From a virus, in IMG/VR virus record IMGVR_UViG_3300008262_000179, positions 1 through 33,990 of that record: a stretch of 33,990 nucleotides of DNA, one strand, 5' to 3'. The first letter of the stretch is position 1. The number at the start of each line of letters is the position of its first letter. Below are positions 1 through 9,800 of the stretch, one piece after another. Made by a program: the position numbers and the translations under genes. The notes under the pieces were generated by a model that was given only the letters and a program-made list of their open reading frames with translations, did not search any database and was not told the DNA's origin.

Positions 1-3000
1 CATCATAAATTTTCATGTAGAATCCACCTTGTGAGTAGATATGCATCATATCAGTTGGTGTAATTTCACCTTCTCTATATGATATGTTGAAATTTGCAGA
101 TCTGGCAGCAACACTTGCGTTTATTAAATTTACTTCCTGTAAACTTGATAGAGTGGCCCCTGTATATACTGAAGCAAGTACAGTTGTATTTCCTGCAGAA
201 TCATTCTTAATAAGTGCACTTTGTCCATTAAATGTGAAATAAGCTTCACCATTAATTAGTCCACTTGTACCTGTTGCAGTCAATACATAATTGTCGTTAT
301 TGTTGTTAATCGTTGCCGCTCCTGATGTTCCAGAAGAACCATTAGATCCCGATGTGCCAGAAGAACCATTAGATCCCGATGTGCCAGATGAACCATTAGA
401 TCCTGATGTTCCAGAAGAACCATTAGATCCCGATGTGCCTGATGAACCAGATGATCCGCTTGTTCCCGATGATCCATTACTTCCACTTGAACCACTACTT
501 CCTGAAGATCCATTACTTCCACTTGAACCCGAAGATCCACTTGATCCTGATGTACCTGATGAACCATTAGATCCTGATGTTCCAGAAGAACCATTAGATC
601 CTGATGTTCCAGAACTACCTGATGAACCGCTTGACCCTGAAGAACCACTTGAACCACTACTTCCTGAAGAACCACTTGAACCACTACTTCCTGAAGAACC
701 AGATGATCCGCTTGAACCACTACTTCCTGAAGAACCAGATGATCCTGATGTACCCGATGATCCATTAGAACCTGAAGTACCAGAAGTTCCATTCACACCA
801 GACGTACCTGAAGAACCAGATGATCCTGATGTTCCAGAAGAAGATGCATTTGTTTTTGTTTCTAATTTTCCTGTTAATGTATTATAAACAACAACTTCAG
901 TTGATGTTGATCCTGTTGTAAATCCATTAACATAAATCGATCCTGTAAATTGATGATTATCATCCAATGTGTCACCAAATTTTGTTGATCCTGATGAGTA
1001 CATTACCGATGACGATACATATGTAACAAAAAATTCGTTAGCACTTATTGTACCTTTAACATCTAATGAACCTGTAACTTTTAAATTATTTGTTGTTGAC
1101 CAATATGATCCCGTTTGAGCAAAAATTGAATCACCTGATGTTCCTGACGATCCGCTTGAACCTGAAGTACCTGATGTACCCGATGATCCACTTGAACCTG
1201 AGGTACCTGAAGTACCTGATGATCCACTTGAACCGGAAGATCCGCTTGATCCTGATGTACCTGAAGTACCCGAGCTACCAGAGCTTCCACTTGAACCGGA
1301 AGATCCGCTTGAACCGGAAGATCCGCTTGAACCTGAAGTACCTGATGTACCCGATGATCCACTTGAACCTGAGGTACCTGAAGTACCTGATGAACCATCT
1401 GATCCACTCGTACCTGAAGTACCAGATGTTCCATTTATACCTGATGTTCCTGAAGTACCTGAAGTACCAGATGTTCCATTTATACCTGATGTTCCTGAAG
1501 TACCTGAAGTACCAGAAGTACCAGAAGATCCAACTTGTCCGGCGGTACAGAAGATTGTACTTACACAATTACCACTACACTCTGAATAAACAAAACCAGA
1601 TGGACATGTGTATCCTGATGATAAATAATCTCCATTTATATCTTGTACTATTGTTGCGGTTGTTTCTCCACTTGTTGTATAAACTACATTTAATTCAGAG
1701 TAAGATGTTGCACCTGTTAATTCTGATAACGTATTGTCATAAATTTCACAACCAAAACCTGCATCACTTCCTAAGTTTAAACCATATATTTCAAGAATAT
1801 GTGTACCTCCACCTATTTGAATAGGATAAACATGCCACCATTTAAATTGTTCGTCATTCCAAACATTTCCATACGTGTTTAAAATTTCAACGCCGTCAAG
1901 TACAAATCTATACTCATTGTCCCCACCTATACCAACATAATATGTTTTTTCTGAAGTAAATCCACTTAAACAAACTGAGAATCCAACCCAAGTATCAATA
2001 GGTGCACTTCCATATGGATTGGTCCATAATGCACATCTATTCAACGGACCGACAGTTGATAAGTTGGGGTTACCCCAAGTTGTTCCTGTATAACTTCCAC
2101 CTGATTGAGGTGTACTATATTGAAAATCGTAAGTGCCTGTACCATTTGAATTAAAATCACTCGACATGAATTGTGTACCGAAACTACTGTACACATTTAA
2201 TGTACGTCCAGTCAAATTGATTGCTGAGGTTGGTGCAGTTGCACCTGTAACTTCTGTTCTATAATATGATGTTGAATTATATTGTTCCCAAACGTAATCG
2301 GGATCACATCCTGAACTATCAAATACAAAACTTGTACCAGATGTACCCGATGATCCACTCGAACCCGAAGAACCACTTGTGCCAGATGTTCCTGATGTAC
2401 CCGATGATCCACTTGAACCTGATGTACCAGATGTACCTGTAGATCCACTACTACCACTTGTTCCTGATGTACCAGATGTACCTGTAGATCCACTTGAACC
2501 AGAAGTACCACTTGTTCCTGATGATCCACTTGATCCAGAAATACCAGATGTTCCAGATGTGCCTGAGGATCCTGAAGATCCACTTGTCCCTGTAGATCCT
2601 GATGATCCACTTGAACCACTTGTTCCTGAAGTACCAGATGTACCAGATGTACCAGATGTACCTGATGTTCCTGATACCCCATCAACTCCAGATGTACCTG
2701 AGGATCCCGATGAACCAGATGTTCCACTTGAACCTGAAGAACCTGACGTACCTGACGTACCGGATGTCCCTGTAGATCCTGATGATCCACTTGAACCACT
2801 TGTTCCTGAAGTACCTGATGTACCTGAGGTTCCACTTGATCCATTTATACCTGAAGTACCTGATGTTCCTGAAGTACCGGATGACCCTGATGTACCACTT
2901 GAACCGGAAGATCCACTTGTTCCTGATGTACCACTACTTCCTGAAGAACCAGATGATCCTGAAGTTCCTGATGTTCCTGATGAACCAGAGGTACCAGAAG

Positions 3001-6000
3001 ATCCTGATGTACCTGAGGTTCCTGATGAACCGTCTGATCCTGATGTGCCCGCAGACCCGCTTGTTCCACTTGTTCCAGAAGAACCTGAAGTGCCTGATGA
3101 TCCGTTTGACCCACTTGTTCCTGATGTACCAGAAGAACCTGATGTTCCCGATGGTGTTGATCCAATTATTAATAAAAGTTGTTGATTATTTGAAAATATA
3201 GACGATCCACCTTGACTTTGTAAAGTTGAAGGAAACGTATAATAAGTTGTATTATCAACTGATGTACCAATCATCCATCTTTGGTAATTCAAATGGCTTG
3301 ATTGATCTTGTAAAACTATAACAGATCCCGATGCAAGTGTTCCTAAGAAAATATCAAGATTATTATTTAAACCATCGGTATCACTTATATTTAAACTTGT
3401 TGCACCTGTCTGAGACACATTATCCCATAGTATGAAACTTGTTCCAGGATCACCACTTGTTGAGTTTGTTTTTGCTTGATAATTAAAAAAGGAATTTGAG
3501 AGACCTGAAGTACCTGATGTACCAGCAGATCCGGAACTACCTGATGAACCAGATGTTCCTGAAGTACCAGATGTACCACTACTTCCAGAAGATCCTGATG
3601 TACCTGATGTTCCTGAAGTACCCGCAGTTCCGGATGAACCTGAAGTACCACTTGTTCCTGAAGTGCCAGATGAACCTGATGTACCTGAAGTACCGCTACT
3701 ACCACTACTACCAGATGATCCTGAAGTTCCTGAACTACCAGATGATCCTGAAGTTCCACTTGTTCCCGATGATCCCGATGTTCCTGAAGATCCTGATGTA
3801 CCTGATGTTCCTGAAGTACCTGAACTACCACTTGAACCGGAAGATCCACTTGTTCCTGATGTACCAGTACTTCCTGAAGAACCTGATGTACCACTTGTTC
3901 CTGATGTACCAGATGATCCTGATGTTGAGGTGTATGCAACTGCAGCTACACCAATATTTTTAATATTAACTATAATAGATGGTGCGGCTGGTGCAATAAA
4001 AGGAGTTGTTGTTCCACTTAATGCAGTAAGTCGAGCATATTGAGATTCACTTGCCATGACAAGTTGTACTTCATCACCTTGAGTTAAATCTAATATTATA
4101 CTAACAAAAGGTAATTGTAGCGTAGAATTCGCAACCAAATCAATATATGAATCTGATCTCGGAACATCTGTTCCATTTACTCGAAGCCAAAAACTCATTA
4201 AAGATTCTGTTCCTTGAGTTTTTTCCACTTGTGGTGAATATGAAAACTCATATATACCATTATAATTTACTTGAACGGTATTTCCACTCAATAATGTAAT
4301 ACCATTTTCAATTTCAGTATCTGTATATGATACAATTGTTGGTGTATTCGATGCGGTAACATTTTGTGTTTGATTACTACTATAAGAAGCATAATAGTTC
4401 ATAACACCCGCACCAGAACTTCCCGAAGATCCCGATGAACCAGATGTTCCACTTGTACCAGAACTTCCCGAAGATCCCGATGAACCAGATGTTCCACTTG
4501 TACCAGAACTTCCCGAAGATCCCGATGAACCAGATGTTCCACTTGTACCAGTCGAACCAGATGATCCACTTGTACCAGATGTTCCTGAACTACCAGATGA
4601 ACCAGATGATCCACTTGTACCAGATGTTCCTGAACTACCTGACGTTCCTGAAGATCCAGCAATACCAATTGGTATTACTAAGAATTCATCGTCATTATTT
4701 GGTAATGATCCTCCAGAAGATACTTGTGAAACCACATAATCCTCATAGGAAGATTGTAATGGATTTATCGCATCAATTCTTAATGTCTTGAATGTCATCG
4801 GATCATTTTTCTTGACAAATTTCAAGTATGATCCAATTTGTAAATTATTTAAAAATGTTGTAAAACTTGATAACGAAGGGATATACGCAATATCACTAAC
4901 CGCCAATGCAGATGGTGATGTTCCCCAATCTGTTATATTAAATCTAAAATAGCCCGATGTTGGGTCTGAAGATGTATCGTTACTTGAACTATACTTCCAT
5001 ATTGCTAAGTGACCTTCTAAACCTTGATTACCGCTTGTACCAGATGTACCTGATGAACCATCTAAACCTGAACTACCTGAAGTACCGTCAGCACCTGAGG
5101 TTCCACTTGTTCCTGAAGACCCGTGTGTACCATCTAATCCCGATGTACCAGATGAACCTGATGTGCCTGATGAACCACTTGTACCTGATGTACCTGAGGT
5201 TCCACTTGTACCTGAAGTACCGTCACCACCAGAAGCACCATCAAGATTAATTTCCCAAGAATTATATGTTCCACTACCGAAAGATCTTGTAACATATACA
5301 GAAAATGCACCTGTATTTAAATCATATGAAACTATCTCTCCCTCCATATAATTTGAGGGACTATTAACAACAATAACAGATTGTACCGTTGTATATGCTA
5401 AATTCGTTCCACCTGTGAAATTTATTGTTGTTCCGCTTGGTGAAACTGAAAAATTTGTATTTGAAGTTGTAAAATATTTGTCCCCACTTATACCCGAACT
5501 ACCTGAAGTTCCTGAAGATCCTGATGTACCTGATGTTCCTGATGTACCAGCACTACCTGACGTTCCTGATGAACCGGACGTACCCGAACTACCACTTGTT
5601 CCACTTGTACCACTGGAACCATCCGTACCAGATGTACCTGATGTACCCGATGAACCAGATGAACCACTTGTTCCTGATGTGCCATCAATTCCCGATGTAC
5701 CAGAAGACCCCGAAGATCCTGATGATCCACTTGTACCAGATGAACCCGTGGTTCCTGATGAACCAGAAGTTCCTGATGTACCTGAGGTTCCACTTGTACC
5801 TGAAGATCCGTCCGAACCAGAAGTTCCTGAAGTACCAGAAGATCCACTTGTACCTGAAGAACCTGAAGTACCTGAAGTACCTGATGTACCAGCACTACCC
5901 GATGTTCCTGAACTACCAGATGTTCCAGATGTTCCACTTGAACCAGAGGTTCCCGAAGATCCGTCTGAACCAGATGTTCCTGATGTACCAGACGTACCTG

Positions 6001-6865
6001 AAGTACCATTTTGTCCTGTTGCACCATCGAGATTAATTTCCCAAGCGGTATATGTACCTCCTCCTGTTGAAGAAGTTGGTGCACTAAATTGTAATTGACC
6101 TGTTGATGGATTATATGATGTTACGATACATTCTTGATATGTTGTTGGATCACCGCTTACCGCAATTACAATAGATTGTGCGGTTGAATATGATAAATCC
6201 GTTCCAACTGTTAATGTACCACTATTTGGTAATGTAAAAGTACTTGTTGATGTTGTTTTATATCTATCACCATTTAAACCACTTGTTCCTGACGATCCGC
6301 TTGATCCTGAGGTACCTGATGTTCCTGTTGATCCCGAAGATCCGCTTGTCCCTGATGATCCACTCGTACCGGACGTACCCGAACTACCTGAAGTACCGCT
6401 TGATCCTGAGGTACCAGATGTTCCAGACGTACCTGAACTACCTGACGTTCCGCTTGATCCTGATGTACCCGCAGAACCTGATGTACCTGATGAACCCACT
6501 GATGTCATCAGATCCCAATCATCGGGTGTTATATCAGGAGACGTTGCTCCTGGATTTGTATTTTCAACACATATATATGAACTACCGTTGTAATAAACAA
6601 CGTCTCTTATAAAATACCCAAATGCCGATGACCATGTACCTTGCCAAGAAAATCCTCGACCTGATGTACCTGCAGATCCAGATGTACCAGATGACCCTGA
6701 AGTGCCGGATGTTCCTGATGAACTTTCAGTTATACCTAAATAACTTAAAGGTATTTGTTCAGTTTGTGCAGTTGCACCTGTATAGTTAACTATCGCAATT
6801 TTCGAATCATTAGTAACTGCTGTAAGCGAGCCGGAGGGTAGTTCTGTTATCTTCTTATCGTACAT
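1..6865 (-). CDS. Giant collagen-like tail fibre/adhesin, partial at C-terminus
   Basis: One uninterrupted minus-strand frame runs from ATG at 6865-6863 to the window edge (at least 2288 codons, no stop seen). The N-terminus reads MYDKKITELPSGSLTAVTND. Nine Gly-X-Y blocks, mostly GTS and GSS triplets, fill about half the protein. Between them, by approximate residue, lie: a CBM5/12-like module 69-118 (WQGTWSSAFGYF, VVYYNGSSYIC); two homologous fibre modules about 195-281 and 459-542, both ending WEINLDGA; a domain 612-735; a jelly-roll/C1q-like module 819-980 (FWLRVNGTDVPRSDS, LDLTQGDEVQL); a domain 1122-1233; a Cys-containing lectin-like domain 1510-1775; a module 1913-2007 with TGSLDVKGTISANEFF; and the cut C-terminal domain from 2183. 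Collagen-like Gly-X-Y shafts in phage fibres form trimeric rods. This is inferred to be a host-binding fibre attached to the baseplate encoded just upstream. No Shine-Dalgarno precedes the start. Confidence 0.85.
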   Translation of the reverse strand, partial: MYDKKITELPSGSLTAVTNDSKIAIVNYTGATAQTEQIPLSYLGITESSSGTSGTSGSSGTSGSAGTSGRGFSWQGTWSSAFGYFIRDVVYYNGSSYICVENTNPGATSPDITPDDWDLMTSVGSSGTSGSAGTSGSSGTSGSSGTSGTSGTSGSSGTSGSSGTSGTSGSSGTSGSSGSTGTSGTSGSSGSSGTSGLNGDRYKTTSTSTFTLPNSGTLTVGTDLSYSTAQSIVIAVSGDPTTYQECIVTSYNPSTGQLQFSAPTSSTGGGTYTAWEINLDGATGQNGTSGTSGTSGTSGSDGSSGTSGSSGTSGTSGSSGTSGSAGTSGTSGTSGSSGTSGSSGTSGTSGSDGSSGTSGTSGTSGTSGSSGTTGSSGTSGSSGSSGSSGTSGIDGTSGTSGSSGSSGTSGTSGTDGSSGTSGTSGSSGTSGSSGTSGSAGTSGTSGTSGSSGTSGSSGISGDKYFTTSNTNFSVSPSGTTINFTGGTNLAYTTVQSVIVVNSPSNYMEGEIVSYDLNTGAFSVYVTRSFGSGTYNSWEINLDGASGGDGTSGTSGTSGTSGTSGSSGTSGSSGTSGLDGTHGSSGTSGTSGADGTSGSSGLDGSSGTSGTSGNQGLEGHLAIWKYSSSNDTSSDPTSGYFRFNITDWGTSPSALAVSDIAYIPSLSSFTTFLNNLQIGSYLKFVKKNDPMTFKTLRIDAINPLQSSYEDYVVSQVSSGGSLPNNDDEFLVIPIGIAGSSGTSGSSGTSGTSGSSGSSGSSGTSGTSGSSGSTGTSGTSGSSGSSGSSGTSGTSGSSGSSGSSGTSGTSGSSGSSGSSGAGVMNYYASYSSNQTQNVTASNTPTIVSYTDTEIENGITLLSGNTVQVNYNGIYEFSYSPQVEKTQGTESLMSFWLRVNGTDVPRSDSYIDLVANSTLQLPFVSIILDLTQGDEVQLVMASESQYARLTALSGTTTPFIAPAAPSIIVNIKNIGVAAVAYTSTSGSSGTSGTSGTSGSSGSTGTSGTSGSSGSSGSSGTSGTSGTSGSSGTSGSSGTSGTSGSSGSSGTSGSSGSSGSSGTSGTSGSSGTSGTSGTSGSSGTAGTSGTSGTSGSSGSSGTSGTSGTSGSSGSSGSAGTSGTSGLSNSFFNYQAKTNSTSGDPGTSFILWDNVSQTGATSLNISDTDGLNNNLDIFLGTLASGSVIVLQDQSSHLNYQRWMIGTSVDNTTYYTFPSTLQSQGGSSIFSNNQQLLLIIGSTPSGTSGSSGTSGTSGSNGSSGTSGSSGTSGTSGSAGTSGSDGSSGTSGTSGSSGTSGSSGTSGTSGSSGSSGSSGTSGTSGSSGSSGTSGSSGTSGTSGTSGINGSSGTSGTSGTSGTSGSSGSSGSTGTSGTSGTSGSSGSSGTSGSSGSSGTSGVDGVSGTSGTSGTSGTSGTSGTSGSSGSSGSTGTSGSSGSSGTSGTSGISGSSGSSGTSGTSGSSGSTGTSGTSGTSGSSGSTGTSGTSGSSGSSGTSGTSGTSGSSGSSGSSGTSGTSFVFDSSGCDPDYVWEQYNSTSYYRTEVTGATAPTSAINLTGRTLNVYSSFGTQFMSSDFNSNGTGTYDFQYSTPQSGGSYTGTTWGNPNLSTVGPLNRCALWTNPYGSAPIDTWVGFSVCLSGFTSEKTYYVGIGGDNEYRFVLDGVEILNTYGNVWNDEQFKWWHVYPIQIGGGTHILEIYGLNLGSDAGFGCEIYDNTLSELTGATSYSELNVVYTTSGETTATIVQDINGDYLSSGYTCPSGFVYSECSGNCVSTIFCTAGQVGSSGTSGTSGTSGTSGINGTSGTSGTSGTSGINGTSGTSGTSGSDGSSGTSGTSGSSGSSGTSGTSGSSGSSGSSGSSGSSGSSGSSGTSGTSGSSGSSGSSGSSGTSGTSGSSGSSGTSGTSGSSGSSGTSGDSIFAQTGSYWSTTNNLKVTGSLDVKGTISANEFFVTYVSSSVMYSSGSTKFGDTLDDNHQFTGSIYVNGFTTGSTSTEVVVYNTLTGKLETKTNASSSGTSGSSGSSGTSGVNGTSGTSGSNGSSGTSGSSGSSGSSGSSGSSGSSGSSGSSGSSGSSGSSGSSGSSGSSGSSGTSGSNGSSGTSGSNGSSGTSGSSGSSGSSGSNGSSGSSGSSGSNGSSGTSGSSGSSGTSGSNGSSGTSGSNGSSGTSGSNGSSGTSGSNGSSGTSGAATINNNNDNYVLTATGTSGLINGEAYFTFNGQSALIKNDSAGNTTVLASVYTGATLSSLQEVNLINASVAARSANFNISYREGEITPTDMMHIYSQGGFYMKIYD
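1149..1393 (-). repeat. Pair of exact 74-bp direct repeats in fibre gene
   Basis: Positions 1149-1222 and 1320-1393 are identical over 74 bp and offset by 171 bp (19 units of 9 bp). Both lie in the collagen-like block between the 1510-1775 and 1913-2007 modules and keep the same frame. Confidence 0.8.
1422..1511 (-). repeat. Two exact 45-bp tandem repeats in fibre gene
   Basis: Two identical 45-bp units at 1422-1466 and 1467-1511 encode Gly-X-Y triplets including one GIN triplet. The unit length is the same as in the triple repeat at 4414-4548 although the sequence differs. Confidence 0.88.
4414..4548 (-). repeat. Three exact 45-bp tandem repeats in fibre gene
   Basis: Three identical 45-bp copies occupy 4414-4458, 4459-4503 and 4504-4548. 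Each encodes five Gly-X-Y triplets (15 residues) made of GTS and GSS, so gain or loss of a copy keeps the reading frame. The exact identity at synonymous positions points to recent duplication; other parts of the collagen blocks are only similar. Confidence 0.9.
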
Positions 6866-6897
6866 TTTGTTTTATGAATTAATTATAAATATTTTAT

Positions 6898-9800
6898 TTA
6901 TGGTTCATAGTTTAAATAATCTCCATTTTCACCTAAAATTTTATTTCCATCTTCTTGTAATATTCTTTTTGTTGCAGAAGTTGGTGTCGGAGTTGGTGTA
7001 GGTGTCGGAGTTGGTGTTGAGGTTGGTGTAGGTGTTAAGGTTTGTGTAGGTGTTGGGGTTGGTGTAGGTGTTGGGGTTGCCGTTGGAGTTGGTGTAGGTG
7101 TTGGGGTTGCAGTTGGAGTTGGTGTAGGTGTTGGTGTAGGTTCAATTGGTAATATAGGTAATGTTGGACATGGTGTTGCCAAATTAGATGTTGAACAAAC
7201 AGTTTCATAATTTCTTGTTAATGCTGTGATACTCATGGTATCATCATCATATGGACAACAATCATCGTTAATATAGTACTGTTGTAACCCTATATTATCC
7301 AGTTCAAATTCCTCGTATTCGTGTTGTAATAATATTTTGTAATTAATATTACCATTAAGTGTTATTAAATTTGTTGGTTGTGGTGATTCAAAATTTATAT
7401 TGTGATATACATTCGATTCACAATAATTTAAATCTACTGAGATTACCTCTAATAATTCGCCCTCTTCAGTGATTAAATAATCTCCCGTTTTATAATAATC
7501 ATCAGGATAGTCACAACAAGGTTCAATTTGTTGAGGTGGTTTTACCTGTAAAAATTCAGGTAATCTGTTATCAAAAAATGGAACTTTAACTTTTGATACT
7601 ACAAATGTATCTTCATCAACTTCATATTTTGTGAAAACCCTAACTCTTGTTGTTGGTAAAATTTCAAATGTTTGATCTTGTGATCCTGTTGTTCCTTTTG
7701 GTCTCGCAACAATTACACTTTTTTTAACAGAACCTAAACAATCTATTCTTGATATTGTATGTGATGTTAATGAGTATGTAAAACTATAATCATTATTTTG
7801 ATCTGCATTTTGAAATTGTTGATTTGTAAATCCTGAACACGGTAAATAAATTGCAGATAAAAGTTCATCACCAGGTGTCAAATCTTTCACATATACTTGT
7901 CTACTATTTGCAATAGTTGGTGTTGCACCTGTTACTCTATATACGATTGTATCATGCTTTAATCCATGATTATATGTGTTACGATACTGAACTTTAGGTT
8001 GTATTGTATACCCTGTTGAAGAATTATAAGTTACATATTTTAATTGTAATCCTAATATTTTTGCCTTCACTTCACAGTTTGCAGCATCAGTGAATATAAA
8101 ATCAATTTCGTCATTTTCAGTGAAACCAGTAAGTAAAAATCTACAAGTATTTCCATCAACTCTATACATTGTGATACCTGTAGTAACATAAGGGTCACTA
8201 TAATCATTATCACAATTTTTACGTATATAAAACGGCCACGAACTCCAAGACCCATTTTGAATTGTATTACCTGTTATATCAATAATAATATTTGATTGTA
8301 ACTTACAATCAGTATTACCCGTGAAAATATCACATGGTGTTGAGAATTCAACATACATATCACAAGATGGTGATATTGATGGGTCTGTCATAAAACTATA
8401 TGTAAAATAGTTTTCTACAGAACAATCATTAGGACCATACTTTATAGATGTAAATTTAACTTTTTCAACTCCATCAACGTCGGTAAAAAATTTATATTTT
8501 ATTTTTGGTTTATATTCTATAAGACCATTGTCCATAGTTCTTGTTATCCCACTTGTGTATGCGGTATATGGTGCATAATCTTCATACCCCGCAGTTGATG
8601 AATATCCTGTAACAGTTTTATTGATTCCTTCATCAATTAATGTTGATATTGCAGATTTCCACAAATTTTTTATTGCATCAACATCAGGACTTAAATGTGT
8701 TTTATAATCACAAATTAAAGGTAATGTTTGTGCTGATGATGTTCCCTCACATGTATTTAATGTGTATCCTGTATGTAATGCGGCACTCAACCCCGAAACA
8801 GATGTTGTGCCACTTATTACGATTGTCATTCCTGTTGTCAAATCATCATAATCAGGTCCACCATATTTTATTCCATCTATTTCTATGACAGGATAATAGG
8901 TGACTCCCGTTAAGTTAATTAATCCTCTAAAATTATCTTCATAACCTAATAAAGTTTCAATATCTTCCTCTATTGCATTTTCAAAATCAGGATATAACTC
9001 CTCAATAAATTCTTTTGGTTGACAACCAAATTTATATTGATATTTTGGTCTACCAAATAAATTATTTTCAATTAAATTACCTCCCGTCCATAAAGTGGTT
9101 GATGGAATAATTTGATCTAACACTTTAGTCCAATACGGACTCATTCTTGTAATAAACTCATGTACATCAGGAAAATTATATGGTACAAAATTGTTATTTG
9201 TAATATAATCTTGATAAATGTCTTCTAATTTTATATAGTTTTTTCTATATCTAATTGTATGTGAATTTGTTATTTGTTGATGAATTGTTTTATCTAAAAA
9301 TTCAGCAAATGTTAATCCTGTTTGTGGTAACAATGTTGCACTACCAAAACTTAATTCAAGATCTCTTGATTTTCTATATATGTCATAATCAACAGTCTGT
9401 GATACCGAAAGATAAATTCCTATATTTTTTCTATTAAGAATAAAAGGAGAAGTTTCATTAAGTAATGTTTTTTCTGAATCAATTATAGGTTCCAAATCAT
9501 AACCAGTATCTAAACCTGGTAATGTTCTGAAATTATCAAAATATTCTTCACCATATGAATATGGTTTATTTTTTGTTACAACTGTTTTAGTTCTTCCTGT
9601 CAATATAGAATTTTCTTCATCTAAAATTGTTGTTGGTCTGTGGTTGGATGTTAAATCATACCAACCTGATCCCGCCTGAAAAAATTGATTTTCAGACGAT
9701 CCTGATAAGAATTTAGGTAATGTACTATTTCTTTCTACGGGATAACCATCTCTATCTAAATTTGTTGTACCTGTTACCGATGAAGTTTCGTATGAATACG

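Noticed and set aside
300-6500. CRISPR-like or satellite array
   Set aside because: The repeats are 9-bp-based, in-frame Gly-X-Y codons without spacers of constant length; they are coding repeats.
291-6612. Long plus-strand open frames rich in DVPEEPLDP and minus-strand frames rich in HQVLQ repeats in the fibre region
   Set aside because: They are reading-frame shadows of the GTS/GSS Gly-X-Y repeats. Only the single minus-strand frame gives sensible globular modules and a continuous protein.
6866-6897. Terminator or promoter between the 1478-aa gene and the fibre gene
   Set aside because: The 32-bp gap is A/T-rich and includes TATTTATAAT on the minus strand, but no stem-loop and no exact TATTTATTA, so I could not support a specific site.
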